From: CAVPEV01 sp963703555
GTDB lineage: Bacteria > Actinomycetota > Actinomycetes > Actinomycetales > Cellulomonadaceae
Direction of reading: 5' to 3'
NCBI GenBank assembly: GCA_963703555.1
Contig: CAVPEV010000057.1
Location: forward strand, 1 to 49,932
Length of the DNA: 49,932 nucleotides
Each line of letters begins with the position of its first letter. Within the stretch, counting starts at the first letter, position 1. The notes under the pieces were generated by a model. The model had not been told where the DNA came from. It searched no databases and worked only from the letters and a program-made list of their open reading frames with translations. Positions 1 through 8,698 of the stretch are shown here, in pieces. The translations under genes and the position numbers were made by a program.

Positions 1-457
1 GAACGGCCTGGCAACGGCGACGCTGCTGCTGGACCACTCCTGGGCGACCGTCTACATCGCCGGCGGCATCCTGCGCAGGTCGTCCCGCTCCACCCTCGTC
101 TCCTCCGCCGTCCGGGCAGCCCCGGTCGGCTTCTCCGGCACCGTAACCAAGGGCTTCTTCAGCCTCAACGCGATCGACCCCACGGTCGGCCTGTCCGAGG
201 TCTCGCTCGACGAGGCCGAGTCCAAGCGAGCCCTGGCGACCGCCTGCGACCAGGTGTACGTCCTGGTCGACTCCAGCAAGTTCACCGCCCTGGCGTTCCA
301 CCCGTGGCTCACCACCGACCGGATCTCCGGCCTGTACACCGACGAGGGTGCCACCGAGGAGCAGCTCGCACCCTGGCGGGCCATGGGGATCCCGATCAAT
401 CGCGGTGATGTTCGCCGCAGCGACCTCGGACGGGCAAACAGCCCCGTCGCCCCGTGA
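1..457 (+). CDS. DeoR-family transcriptional regulator, C-terminal part (5' end outside window)
   Basis: The reading frame is open from base 2 and ends with TGA at 455-457, giving about 151 residues of the C-terminal sugar-phosphate-sensing domain. The segment VLVDSSKF followed by an LYTDEGA motif is characteristic of DeoR regulators, where the effector (usually a phosphorylated sugar) binds. The DNA-binding helix-turn-helix lies before the window. The sugar-binding protein gene begins 43 bases downstream on the same strand, so this protein probably controls the sugar operon and may be transcribed with it. The order DeoR, binding protein, ATPase, two permeases matches known rhamnose loci, but the effector is not visible from sequence. 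Confidence 0.85.
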   Translation, partial: NGLATATLLLDHSWATVYIAGGILRRSSRSTLVSSAVRAAPVGFSGTVTKGFFSLNAIDPTVGLSEVSLDEAESKRALATACDQVYVLVDSSKFTALAFHPWLTTDRISGLYTDEGATEEQLAPWRAMGIPINRGDVRRSDLGRANSPVAP

Positions 458-500
458 GGCCATTCATCCATGTCGAACCTTTCACAGTCAGGAGAATCAC

Positions 501-1541
501 GTGCGAAAGACACCGATTTCGCGGATCGCCATGGCAGCCGTCCTGGCGACGCTGTTGGCGGCACCGGCGGCGTGCAGCAGCCGCAACCAACCGGCTCCCG
601 CATCCACCGGGGGGTCGGCAAGCGGGAAGGCGATCACCGTCGCCTTCGTCCCCAAGATCCAGGGCATCCCGTACTTCGAGGCGATGAACACGGGCGGCAA
701 GAAGGCGGAGTCCGCGATCCCTGGCCTGAAGTGGGTGTACCAGGGGCCGACCACCGCTGATCCGGCGGCGCAGGCGGACATCGTCCGCTCGATGATCCAG
801 CAGAAGGTCGACGTGCTCATCGTCGCCCCGAACGACCCTGACTCGCTGGCCCCGATCCTCAAGGAGGCCCAGGACGCAGGGATCAAGGTCGCGACGTCGG
901 ACACCGACGCTCCGAACTCGGTGCGTCAGGTGTTCGTCGAGCAGGCCTCCGCGCAGGGCATCGGCGAGTACACGGCCGACACCTTGGCCAAGGCCATGGG
1001 CGAGAAGGGCAAGGCCGTCATCGTCTCCTGCGGTGAGACCGCCGAGAACCTCAACTCCTGGATCAAGGTCGAGGGGCAGACCTTCAAGGACAAGTACCCG
1101 AATATCACCATGCTGCCGACCGTGTATGCCGGTGAGGACCAGAACAAGGCGACCCAGATGGCCACCGACCTGATGAACGCCAACCCGGATCTCACGGGCA
1201 TCATCGGTCAGTGCACCACGTCCGCCCCGGGCGTTGCACAGGCGGTCCGTGACGCCGGCAAGACCGGCAAGGTGTTCACCGTCGGCGTCGGCACGCCGAA
1301 GGCGATGCTCCCGTACCTGACGGATGGGTCGTCGTCCGGCTCGATCCTGTGGGACGTGGAGAACCTCGGCTACCTGACGGCCTGGGCCGGCGTCCAGATG
1401 GCCGAAGGAAAGTCCTTCCAGGCGACCAATGCCGTCAGCGACACGATCAAAGGCGTCACGTGGAACGCCGACACCAAGGAGCTCCTGCTCGGCGACCCGC
1501 TGGTGCTGACCAAGGACAACGCGGCGCAGTACAACTACTGA
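501..1541 (+). CDS. ABC sugar transporter substrate-binding lipoprotein (RhaS/LsrB-like)
   Basis: This 346-residue protein is a Peripla_BP_4-type sugar-binding lipoprotein. I chose GTG at 501 because GGAGA lies 5-9 bases upstream and it gives a clean signal sequence: basic RK, a hydrophobic stretch, then Cys25 in LLAAPAAC. Pro at -3 of the lipobox is atypical. An in-frame ATG at 348 would lie inside the DeoR gene. The mature part starts with VAFVPKIQGIPYFEAM and ends with LWDVENLGYLTAW, patterns typical of the rhamnose (RhaS) and autoinducer-2 (LsrB) binding proteins. It would hand the sugar to the two permeases encoded downstream. The ligand is inferred, not shown. Confidence 0.88.
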   Translation: MRKTPISRIAMAAVLATLLAAPAACSSRNQPAPASTGGSASGKAITVAFVPKIQGIPYFEAMNTGGKKAESAIPGLKWVYQGPTTADPAAQADIVRSMIQQKVDVLIVAPNDPDSLAPILKEAQDAGIKVATSDTDAPNSVRQVFVEQASAQGIGEYTADTLAKAMGEKGKAVIVSCGETAENLNSWIKVEGQTFKDKYPNITMLPTVYAGEDQNKATQMATDLMNANPDLTGIIGQCTTSAPGVAQAVRDAGKTGKVFTVGVGTPKAMLPYLTDGSSSGSILWDVENLGYLTAWAGVQMAEGKSFQATNAVSDTIKGVTWNADTKELLLGDPLVLTKDNAAQYNY

Positions 1542-1620
1542 TCCCTCACCCACCGTCGAGGGCTGCCAGGGGTGCTCCCGCCCCTGGCAGCCCGACTCCG
1601 AGCAAGCTGGAGCTGACGCC

Positions 1621-3186
1621 GTGTCCGAGACACTGCAGCAACGCACGACGACAGGCACACCGCGCCTGTCGCTGACCAACGTGAGCAAGCGGTTCGGCGG
1701 GGTGCACGCCATCCGGCACGCCGACTACCGCCTGATGCCCGGCGAGGTGCACGCGCTGGTGGGTGAGAACGGCGCCGGGAAGTCGACACTCATCAAGATC
1801 ATCTCGGGTGCGGAGTCCTCGGACACCGGGTCGATGGAGCTCGACGGAAAGGTGGTCACCATCCGGAGTGCGAGCGACGCGATCGACCTGGGGATCGCCA
1901 CGGTCTACCAGGAGACACAGCTCTTCGGGCAGCTCACGGTGGCCGAGAACATCTTCATCGGTCGCGAGATCCGCAAGCGTGGCCGCATCGACTGGGTGGC
2001 CCAGAACGACCAGGTCGTCGATCTGCTCGCGCGGATCGGCCTGCCGCCGGTGTATGCGACGCGCCACATCGAGGATCTCTCGGCCGCCGAGGCGCAGCAG
2101 GTGGCCATCGCCAAGGCGCTGGTCGGTGATGCCACGGTGCTCATCCTCGACGAGCCGTCGGCCATCCTCACCGAAGCCGAGATCGAGGTGCTGTATGCGG
2201 CGATCCGACGGCTGACAGCGTCGGGGGTCTCGATCGTCTACATCACCCACCGGCTGGACGAGATCTTCCAGATCGCCGACGTCGTCACGGTCATGCGCGA
2301 CGGCCGCACCCTGGGGACCTACGAGGTCGGCGGTCTCGACATCCGGCGCATCGCCGAGATGATGGTCGGCGGCGAATTCGCTCTGGCATCCTCGGCGCGG
2401 ACGGCGGAGTCGATCGGAGCGCCGTACCTGGTGCTGCAAGGGCTGGGCTCTCGCGGGGCATTCCATGACGTGAACCTGGTGGTCCACCAGGGCGAGGCGG
2501 TGGTCCTGTACGGCCTGGTGGGGTCCGGTGTGGCAGAGATCGCGTCCGCTGTCTACGGGATGCGACCGGTCACGTCGGGATCGATGGTGCTCGCAGGCCA
2601 GGAGGTCCGCCCGCAGTCCGCCCGTGCGGCCCAGCGCCTCGGCATCGCGATGCTGCCGGCCAACCGCAAGAAGGAGGGGCTGTTTTCCTTCCAGCCCATC
2701 TCGTTCAACATCTCGATCGGTCATCTGAGGTTCCTGAGCAAGGCAGGCGTGTGGATGGACCGGCGGCGGGAGATGGACGTCGCCGACGGAATCATCCAGA
2801 GGCTGTCCATCAAGACACCGAGTGCCCGGGTGGCGGTGTCGAACCTGTCCGGCGGCAACGCCCAGAAGATGGTGCTCGGTCGCCAGCTCGTGGAACGGCC
2901 GGCCCTGCTCATCCTGGCGGAGCCGACCCAGGGGGTCGACATCGGCGCGAAGGAGGAGATCCACCGGATCGTCGAGGACCTGTGCGAGCAGGGCACGGCA
3001 GTGCTGGTCGCGACCTCGGACCTCACGGAGGCCATGCGCATCGGGGACCGGATGATCGTGATCCGTAACGGCACGACGTTCACCGAGTTCGCGCGCGGCT
3101 CGAGCCAGTCCGACGTGCTCGCCGCGGCCTCCGGGCAGCTGTCGCAGGAGGAGGAGAGGACGTTGGCTCAGGAGGAACGCGCATGA
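1621..3186 (+). CDS. Sugar ABC transporter ATP-binding protein, two fused nucleotide-binding domains (RhaT/RbsA-like)
   Basis: This 521-residue cytoplasmic ATPase energises sugar import. NBD1 has a full Walker A (GENGAGKST, about residues 49-57), signature LSAAEAQQ and Walker B VLILDEPSA. NBD2 has a degenerate P-loop (LYGLVGSGVAEI), a canonical LSGGNAQ signature, and a Walker B reading LLILAEPTQGVD, where the usual Asp before Glu is Ala. Degeneration of the second P-loop is usual in RbsA/MglA-type proteins; the lost Walker B Asp is less usual. GTG at 1621 is the likely start. It follows the binding protein by 79 bases and overlaps the first permease by 4 bases, so translation is coupled. Confidence 0.92.
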   Translation: MSETLQQRTTTGTPRLSLTNVSKRFGGVHAIRHADYRLMPGEVHALVGENGAGKSTLIKIISGAESSDTGSMELDGKVVTIRSASDAIDLGIATVYQETQLFGQLTVAENIFIGREIRKRGRIDWVAQNDQVVDLLARIGLPPVYATRHIEDLSAAEAQQVAIAKALVGDATVLILDEPSAILTEAEIEVLYAAIRRLTASGVSIVYITHRLDEIFQIADVVTVMRDGRTLGTYEVGGLDIRRIAEMMVGGEFALASSARTAESIGAPYLVLQGLGSRGAFHDVNLVVHQGEAVVLYGLVGSGVAEIASAVYGMRPVTSGSMVLAGQEVRPQSARAAQRLGIAMLPANRKKEGLFSFQPISFNISIGHLRFLSKAGVWMDRRREMDVADGIIQRLSIKTPSARVAVSNLSGGNAQKMVLGRQLVERPALLILAEPTQGVDIGAKEEIHRIVEDLCEQGTAVLVATSDLTEAMRIGDRMIVIRNGTTFTEFARGSSQSDVLAAASGQLSQEEERTLAQEERA

Positions 3187-4187
3187 GCGCACCCGCCACG
3201 GCCGCCACGCGGAAGTCGGCGCGGGTCCTCCCGCCCCCCGTGACCGGTCAGGAAGTCGTTCTCCTCGCCGTCATCGCCGCCTTGTGGATCCTGCTGACGA
3301 TCTTCACGCCGGCATTCCTGTCGGCCAGCTCCATCCAGCAGCTGCTCTGGCGCCTCGCCCCGGTCGGCATCATGGCGGTGGGCATGACGATGATCATCGT
3401 CACGGCCGGCATCGACATCTCGGTCGCCGCGATGCTCATGGTGTGCAGCGTGAGCATGGCCAAGCTGATCGCCGAGGTCGGCTGGGGATTCTGGACGGCG
3501 GTCCCCATCGCCATCCTGATCGGAGGCCTGCTCGGCGCGATCAATGGTCTGCTCGTCGCCTACGGCCGGATTCCGGCGATGATCATCACCTTCGGCACGG
3601 CGAACATCTTCCAGTTCATCGGGCTGCGGATCTTCAACAGCCAGACGGTCAACGGCCTGCCCGCCAGCCGGGAGATCCTCGGCCCGGGGGCGGGCGGGCG
3701 GGCGTGGGGCGTGCCGCACGCCTTCGTGATCATGCTGCTGCTGGTCGTCGCGGCATGGATCTACCTCCGCCACTTCCCCGGTGGTCGGCACTTCTACGCC
3801 ATCGGCGGCAACGTGGAGGCCGCGGCGCTGGCCGGTGTCAATGTCAGGCGCCGCACCTTCATCGTCTATGTCATCACGGGGCTGCTCGTCGGCCTGGCCG
3901 CCTGCGTCACCATCGCTGGCGGCACCTCGACCCTCGACCAGAGCGTCGGCAAAGGCCAGGAGCTGGCCACCATCGCCGCCGTCGTCATCGGCGGCACGTC
4001 GGTGCTGGGCGGGCGTGGGTCGGTGCTCGGAGCCGTGCTGGGCGCGTTGCTCGTCCAGACCGTTGCCACGGGCGTCACCCAGCTCGGCTGGCCGTCGCAA
4101 CTGTCCAACCTCTTCGTCGGGATCTTCATCATCATCGCTGTCGGGACCGACCTGATCCGCGAGCGTCGTCGTAGGAGGTTCTCGTGA
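3183..4187 (+). CDS. ABC sugar transporter permease (BPD_transp_2, RhaP/RbsC-like)
   Basis: This 334-residue inner-membrane permease has about 8-10 hydrophobic segments. It contains the family's GIDISVAAMLM segment near residue 75 and GTSVLGGRGSVLGAVLGALL near the C-terminus. ATG at 3183 overlaps the ATPase stop (ATGA) and is preceded by GGAGGA. Its end overlaps the second permease by 4 bases. With the next gene it should form the heterodimeric channel for the sugar captured by the lipoprotein at 501-1541. Confidence 0.92.
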   Translation: MSAPATAATRKSARVLPPPVTGQEVVLLAVIAALWILLTIFTPAFLSASSIQQLLWRLAPVGIMAVGMTMIIVTAGIDISVAAMLMVCSVSMAKLIAEVGWGFWTAVPIAILIGGLLGAINGLLVAYGRIPAMIITFGTANIFQFIGLRIFNSQTVNGLPASREILGPGAGGRAWGVPHAFVIMLLLVVAAWIYLRHFPGGRHFYAIGGNVEAAALAGVNVRRRTFIVYVITGLLVGLAACVTIAGGTSTLDQSVGKGQELATIAAVVIGGTSVLGGRGSVLGAVLGALLVQTVATGVTQLGWPSQLSNLFVGIFIIIAVGTDLIRERRRRRFS

Positions 4188-5287
4188 GCATCCGGACCTC
4201 GTCCCCGGCCGCGCCGACCACTCCGTCGGACCGGCTGGAGGAGCGGCAGCAGGGGCTGGGCAGCAGGGTGGTGCAGACGCTGCTCACCAATCGCATCGCG
4301 CTGCTCGTCACCCTGCTCGTCATCGTCGTGGCCATCCTGCTGGCGATGGACGGGGCGGGGTACCTGTCGGCGCCCTACAGCCCGGACTACATGGCTGCGG
4401 CGCTCATCAACCTGGTGCCGCTGGCGATGCTCGCCCTTGCCGAGATGGTCGTCATCGTCTCCGGTGGCGGCGGGATCGACCTCTCGGTCGGTTCGGTGGT
4501 GTCCCTGGTGGGCATGGGTTTCGGGTTCATGTACGGGATGTGGGGCTGGCCGCTGAGTCTGTGCATCATCCTCGCGATCATCGGCGGCGCGCTCCTCGGC
4601 GCGGTCAACGGCGTCCTCGTCGCCCGCTTCGGGTTCCCGCCGCTCATCGCGACGCTCGCCACCTACTACGCCTACTGGTCCCTGGCCCTGGTGAGCAACA
4701 ACCAGAAGCCGATCAACTCCGTGCCGATCCAGGACCTCTACAGCCTGTCCAAGGCGTTCGAGATACCGCTCATCGGACGCCAGCTCCCGCTGGTTCCCCT
4801 CGGGGTGATCATCTTTCTACTGCCCACCGTCGTCGGGGTCTGGCTGTTGCTGGCCAAGGGCACCTACGGCCGGCGGCTCTACGGGATCGGGACGAACGAC
4901 GTGGCCGGATCGTGGTCCGGCGTCGACGTGGTCCGGACCCGCGCCACCTCCTATGTCATCTCCGGTGCGATCGCGGGACTGGTGGCCGTGGTCACCGTCT
5001 CCCAGTTCGCGTCCGCACGCCCCGACGCGGGGACGTCCGGGAACGGCATGGCACTGCCTGCCATCACGATCGCCGTGCTCGGCGGTGTCGCCGTCACCGG
5101 TGGCGCCGGCCGTACCGCAGGGGTGTTCCTGGCCACCTTGCTGGTGGTCTGGCTCAACGCCGGCATCCTGCTCGCCTTCGCCGGCAACACCGGTAGCCAG
5201 ATCCAGCTCCTGGCCCTCGGCCTGATCCTGGTCGGTTCGGCCCTGCTGAACACCCTCACCGCCCGCAGGTACAGCGGCGCGCGATAG
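4184..5287 (+). CDS. ABC sugar transporter permease (BPD_transp_2, RhaQ-like)
   Basis: This 367-residue polytopic membrane protein is the second permease of the importer. A hydrophilic N-terminal tail of about 45 residues precedes the first membrane helix. The GGGGIDLSVGSVVSLVGM segment and the C-terminal AITIAVLGGVAVTGGAGRT segment mark the BPD_transp_2 family. GTG at 4184 overlaps the preceding stop and has AGGAGG upstream (TAGGAGGTTCTC-GTG), so the start is well supported. The two permeases are clearly different sequences, as expected for a heterodimeric rhamnose-type importer. Confidence 0.92.
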   Translation: MSIRTSSPAAPTTPSDRLEERQQGLGSRVVQTLLTNRIALLVTLLVIVVAILLAMDGAGYLSAPYSPDYMAAALINLVPLAMLALAEMVVIVSGGGGIDLSVGSVVSLVGMGFGFMYGMWGWPLSLCIILAIIGGALLGAVNGVLVARFGFPPLIATLATYYAYWSLALVSNNQKPINSVPIQDLYSLSKAFEIPLIGRQLPLVPLGVIIFLLPTVVGVWLLLAKGTYGRRLYGIGTNDVAGSWSGVDVVRTRATSYVISGAIAGLVAVVTVSQFASARPDAGTSGNGMALPAITIAVLGGVAVTGGAGRTAGVFLATLLVVWLNAGILLAFAGNTGSQIQLLALGLILVGSALLNTLTARRYSGAR

Positions 5288-5340
5288 CAGGCCACCTCAT
5301 CACACCCGCTCCATCGACCGAAGAAACGAAGGTCACCGCC

Positions 5341-6195
5341 ATGAAGTTCGGTATCCACAGCATGGTTTGGGTCGGCGACTGGTCGCCGGAGGCCGCCCGC
5401 ACGGCGATCGGGTCCACGGCCGAGGCCGGGTACGACATCATCGAGCTGTCCGTCATCGACCCCGAGACCTTCGACGCCGCCCTCACCTCGAAGCTGCTCG
5501 CCGAGCACGGGCTCGAGTGCACCGCCTCCCTGGGGCTCGGCCCTGCCACCGACGTGTCCAGCGAGGACATGGACGTGGTGCGGGCCGGACGGGAGCGGCT
5601 CGGCCTGGCGCTCGACCTCGTGCGGGACTGCGGGGGCACGCTGCTGTGCGGGGTGATCTACAGTGCGCTGACCAAGTACTCCCACCCCACCACCGAGCGC
5701 GGCCTGCAGAACTCCTACGAGACCATCGCCGCCCTGGCCGACAAGGCCGCGCAGTCCGGCATCACGATCGGGCTGGAGTTCTGCAACCGGTACGAGACGA
5801 ACGTGCTCAACACCACCGCCCAGACGCTGGACTTCATCAGCGTCGTCGACCGGCCCAACGTCGTCGCGCACCTCGACACGTACCACATGAACATCGAGGA
5901 GGCCTCGATCTCGGGTGCCGTGCACCAGGCCTCCGAGGCCGGCCGACTCGGCTACGTGCACGTGGGGGAGTCGCACCGCGGGCAGTTGGGCACCGGCTCC
6001 GTCAACTGGGACGAGGTGTTCGGAGCGCTCAAGGACGTCGGCTACGACGGGCGGGTGACCTTCGAGTCCTTCTCCTCCAAGGTGGTCCACTCGACGTTCT
6101 CCAACGACCTGGCCATCTGGCGCAACCTCTGGGACGACCCGATGGACCTGGCCACGGGCGCCCGCACGTTCCTGCGTGAGCACCTCGAGAGCTGA
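5341..6195 (+). CDS. Ketose 3-epimerase of the D-tagatose/L-ribulose 3-epimerase type (AP endonuclease-2-like TIM barrel)
   Basis: This 284-residue cytoplasmic TIM-barrel enzyme shows the metal and catalytic motifs of ketose 3-epimerases: LEFCNRYETN (catalytic Glu), HLDTYHMNIEE (Asp and His metal ligands), HVGESHRG (His and Arg) and FESF (second catalytic Glu). It should interconvert ketose C3 epimers, for example L-ribulose and L-xylulose or D-tagatose and D-sorbose. GAAGG lies about 10 bases before ATG 5341. It follows the permease by 53 bases and precedes the kinase, so it probably converts the imported sugar into the form the kinase accepts. The exact substrate cannot be read from sequence. 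Confidence 0.85.
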   Translation: MKFGIHSMVWVGDWSPEAARTAIGSTAEAGYDIIELSVIDPETFDAALTSKLLAEHGLECTASLGLGPATDVSSEDMDVVRAGRERLGLALDLVRDCGGTLLCGVIYSALTKYSHPTTERGLQNSYETIAALADKAAQSGITIGLEFCNRYETNVLNTTAQTLDFISVVDRPNVVAHLDTYHMNIEEASISGAVHQASEAGRLGYVHVGESHRGQLGTGSVNWDEVFGALKDVGYDGRVTFESFSSKVVHSTFSNDLAIWRNLWDDPMDLATGARTFLREHLES

Positions 6196-6272
6196 ACGCG
6201 CGGCGCGCGACCTGCGGCGCCTGGAGACCTGAGAGTCCGCGCACTGGAATGGCACGGACAGAGGAGGTTGTG

Positions 6273-7961
6273 ATGATGGCCGGGACCCCGGATGACGCCT
6301 ACGTGGTCGGTGTCGATTTCGGCACCCTGTCCGGGCGTGCGGTCATCGTGCGGGTCCGGGACGGCGCCGAGCTGGGCAGTGCCGTCACCGCCTACCCGCA
6401 CGCGGTGATGGACACCACGCTGACCGCAGGTTCGGGTCGGCCCCTGCCGCCGGACTGGGCGCTGCAGGACCCCGAGGACTACCGCCTCGTCCTGCACGAC
6501 GCCGTCCCGCGTGCCGTCGCCGCCGCGGGCGTCGACCCGGCACAGGTGGTCGGCGTGGGCACGGACTTCACCGCCTGCACCATGGTCCCCACCCTGGCCG
6601 ACGGCACGCCCCTGTCCGAGGTCCCCGCCTTCCGGGACCGTCCGCACGCCTACGTCAAGCTGTGGCGCCACCACGCCGGCCAGCCGCAGGCCGACCGCAT
6701 CAACGCCCTGGCCCATGAGCGGCACGAGCCGTGGATCGCACGCTACGGGGGGATGATCTCCTCGGAGTGGGAGTTCGCCAAGGGCCTGCAGATGCTCGAG
6801 GAGGACCCGGAGCTCTACGCCGCGATGGACCGCTGGGTCGAGGCGGCGGACTGGATCGTCTGGCAACTGTGCGGCACCTATCGGCGCAACGCCTCCTCCG
6901 CGGGCTACAAGGGCATCTACCAGGACGGCCACTACCCGAGCCCCGAGTTCCTCGCCGCTCTCGACCCCGACTTCGCGGGGTTCGTCGAGGAGAAGCTGGA
7001 CCAGCCGATCGTGGAGCTGGGCCAGCGCGTCGGCGGCCTCACCGCGACGGCGGCTCGATGGACCGGCCTGCCCGAGGGCATCGCCGTGGCGGCGGGCACC
7101 ATCGACGCGCACGTGACGGCCGCTGCCGCGAACGCGGTCGAACCGGGCCAGATGGTCGCCATCATGGGCACCTCCACGTGCCACGTCATGAACGCGGACC
7201 AGCTGACACAGGTGCCCGGCATGTGCGGGGTCGTCCGGGGCGGCATCGTCGCCGGCCTGTGGGGGTACGAGGCCGGCCAGTCCGGGGTCGGCGACATCTT
7301 CGCCTGGTTCGTCGACCACGGGGTGCCGCCGGGGTACCACGACGCCGCCCGGGCCGCCGGCCTGAACGTCCACGAGTACCTCACCGAGCTCGCTGCCCGG
7401 CAGGTCGTGGGCGAGCACGGGCTGGTCGCCCTCGACTGGCAGTCCGGCAACCGTTCGGTCCTCGTCGACCACGAGCTGTCCGGCGTCATCGTCGGTCAGA
7501 CGCTGGCCACTCGGGCCGAGGACACCTACCGGGCGCTGCTGGAGGCGACCGCGTTCGGCACCCGCCGCATCATCGAGGCCTTCCGCGAGTCCGGGGTCGA
7601 GGTCCGGGAGCTCGTCGTGGCGGGGGGTCTGCTCACGAACGAGTTCCTCATGCAGCTCTACGCCGACGTCACACGCATGCCGCTGTCCACCGTCATCTCC
7701 GAGCATGCCTCGGCGCTCGCGTCGGCCATCCAGGCGGCGGTCGCTGCGGGCGCCTATCCGGACGTCCGGGCGGCATCGGCCGCGATGGGCGGGCGCGTAC
7801 GGGACCGGTACGTCCCCGATGAGGTCCGGGCCGGTCAGTACGACGCCCTCTATGCGGAGTACCTCACCCTGCACGACTACTTCGGGCGCGGCGGGAACGA
7901 CGTCATGCACCGCCTGCGCCGGATCCGCCGTGCGGCCGTGGCGTCCCGGCAGGGACGGTGA
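6273..7961 (+). CDS. araB: FGGY-family ribulokinase (AraB type)
   Basis: This 562-residue FGGY carbohydrate kinase would phosphorylate L-ribulose, or a related ketose, at O5 with ATP. It has the AraB-type N-terminal phosphate-binding segment VDFGTLSGRA, then PHAVMD, LPPDWALQDP, GTDFTACTM and the C-terminal VVAGGLLTNEFLMQLYADV signature. I chose ATG 6273 because GAGGAGG at 6261-6267 sits at ideal distance; the upstream in-frame ATG at 6249 has no such site. Length matches AraB (about 560 residues). The stop overlaps the AraD start by 4 bases. No arabinose isomerase gene (araA) lies nearby, so the incoming sugar may already be a ketose. Confidence 0.9.
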   Translation: MMAGTPDDAYVVGVDFGTLSGRAVIVRVRDGAELGSAVTAYPHAVMDTTLTAGSGRPLPPDWALQDPEDYRLVLHDAVPRAVAAAGVDPAQVVGVGTDFTACTMVPTLADGTPLSEVPAFRDRPHAYVKLWRHHAGQPQADRINALAHERHEPWIARYGGMISSEWEFAKGLQMLEEDPELYAAMDRWVEAADWIVWQLCGTYRRNASSAGYKGIYQDGHYPSPEFLAALDPDFAGFVEEKLDQPIVELGQRVGGLTATAARWTGLPEGIAVAAGTIDAHVTAAAANAVEPGQMVAIMGTSTCHVMNADQLTQVPGMCGVVRGGIVAGLWGYEAGQSGVGDIFAWFVDHGVPPGYHDAARAAGLNVHEYLTELAARQVVGEHGLVALDWQSGNRSVLVDHELSGVIVGQTLATRAEDTYRALLEATAFGTRRIIEAFRESGVEVRELVVAGGLLTNEFLMQLYADVTRMPLSTVISEHASALASAIQAAVAAGAYPDVRAASAAMGGRVRDRYVPDEVRAGQYDALYAEYLTLHDYFGRGGNDVMHRLRRIRRAAVASRQGR

Positions 7962-8698
7962 GCGCCGAGGCGGGCAGGCTGGTCCTCGGTCGCCTGCCCG
8001 CGTCCGTCCAGGAGGCGGTCGCGGCGAGCCGCGAGCGCGTCGCTGCGCTGCACCGGCAGCTCACCGCCTACCGACTCGTCGTGTGGACCGCCGGCAACAT
8101 CTCCGAACGGGTGGAGGGAACCAGCCTCTTCGTCATCAAGCCGTCCGGCGTAGACTACGACCACCTGAGCCCGGACGTGATGGTGGTCTGCAGCCTCGAC
8201 GGCACGAAGATCGTCGACGGCACGCCGGACCGTCTGGTGCCGTCCTCGGACACGGCGGCCCATGCGTACGTGTACCGGCACCTGCCGGAGGTCGGTGGGG
8301 TGGTGCACACGCACTCCCCCTATGCGACGGCGTGGGCAGCGCGGGGTGAGCCGATCCCGTGCGTGCTGACGATGATGGCCGACGAGTTCGGCGGCCCGAT
8401 CCCGGTCGGTCCGTTCGCCCTGATCGGCGACGACTCGATCGGCCGGGGCATCGTGGAGACGTTGCATGCTTCCCGGTCACCTGCGGTTCTCATGCGCAAC
8501 CACGGACCATTCACGATCGGCCGGGACGCCCGGGCGGCGGTCAGGGCTGCGGTCATGTGCGAGGAGGTCGCCCGGACCGTGCACCTCAGCCTGCAGTTGG
8601 GCCGGGCCGTCCCCATCGAGGAGGACCTCATCAGCTCGCTCTACGAGCGATACCAGAGTGTTTACGGACCCCGGGGAGAGGACAGCGATGACGACTGA
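7958..8698 (+). CDS. araD: Class II aldolase-family L-ribulose-5-phosphate 4-epimerase (AraD-like)
   Basis: This 246-residue protein belongs to the zinc-dependent class II aldolase/adducin family. It has TAGNIS, KPSGVDYDHLS, SSDTAAHAYVYRH, the zinc ligands HTHSPYAT (HxH) and the third His in MRNHGPF. These fit L-ribulose-5-phosphate 4-epimerase, which turns the kinase product into D-xylulose 5-phosphate for the pentose phosphate pathway. The extreme C-terminus (RYQSVYGPRGED) differs from the YYGQ ending of E. coli AraD. GTG 7958 overlaps the kinase stop (GTGA). An L-fuculose-phosphate aldolase is the main alternative, but SSDT and the AraB neighbour favour AraD. Confidence 0.82.
   Translation: MSAEAGRLVLGRLPASVQEAVAASRERVAALHRQLTAYRLVVWTAGNISERVEGTSLFVIKPSGVDYDHLSPDVMVVCSLDGTKIVDGTPDRLVPSSDTAAHAYVYRHLPEVGGVVHTHSPYATAWAARGEPIPCVLTMMADEFGGPIPVGPFALIGDDSIGRGIVETLHASRSPAVLMRNHGPFTIGRDARAAVRAAVMCEEVARTVHLSLQLGRAVPIEEDLISSLYERYQSVYGPRGEDSDDD

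Noticed and set aside
348..500. N-terminal extension of the sugar-binding lipoprotein to ATG 348
   Set aside because: It would overlap the DeoR gene and bury the signal peptide; GTG 501 has a good ribosome-binding site and a clean lipoprotein signal.
1546..3192. 548-residue minus-strand frame opposite the ATPase
   Set aside because: Its composition (Arg, His, Asp-rich with no domain pattern) is typical of antisense frames in high-GC DNA, while the plus strand has all the ABC motifs.
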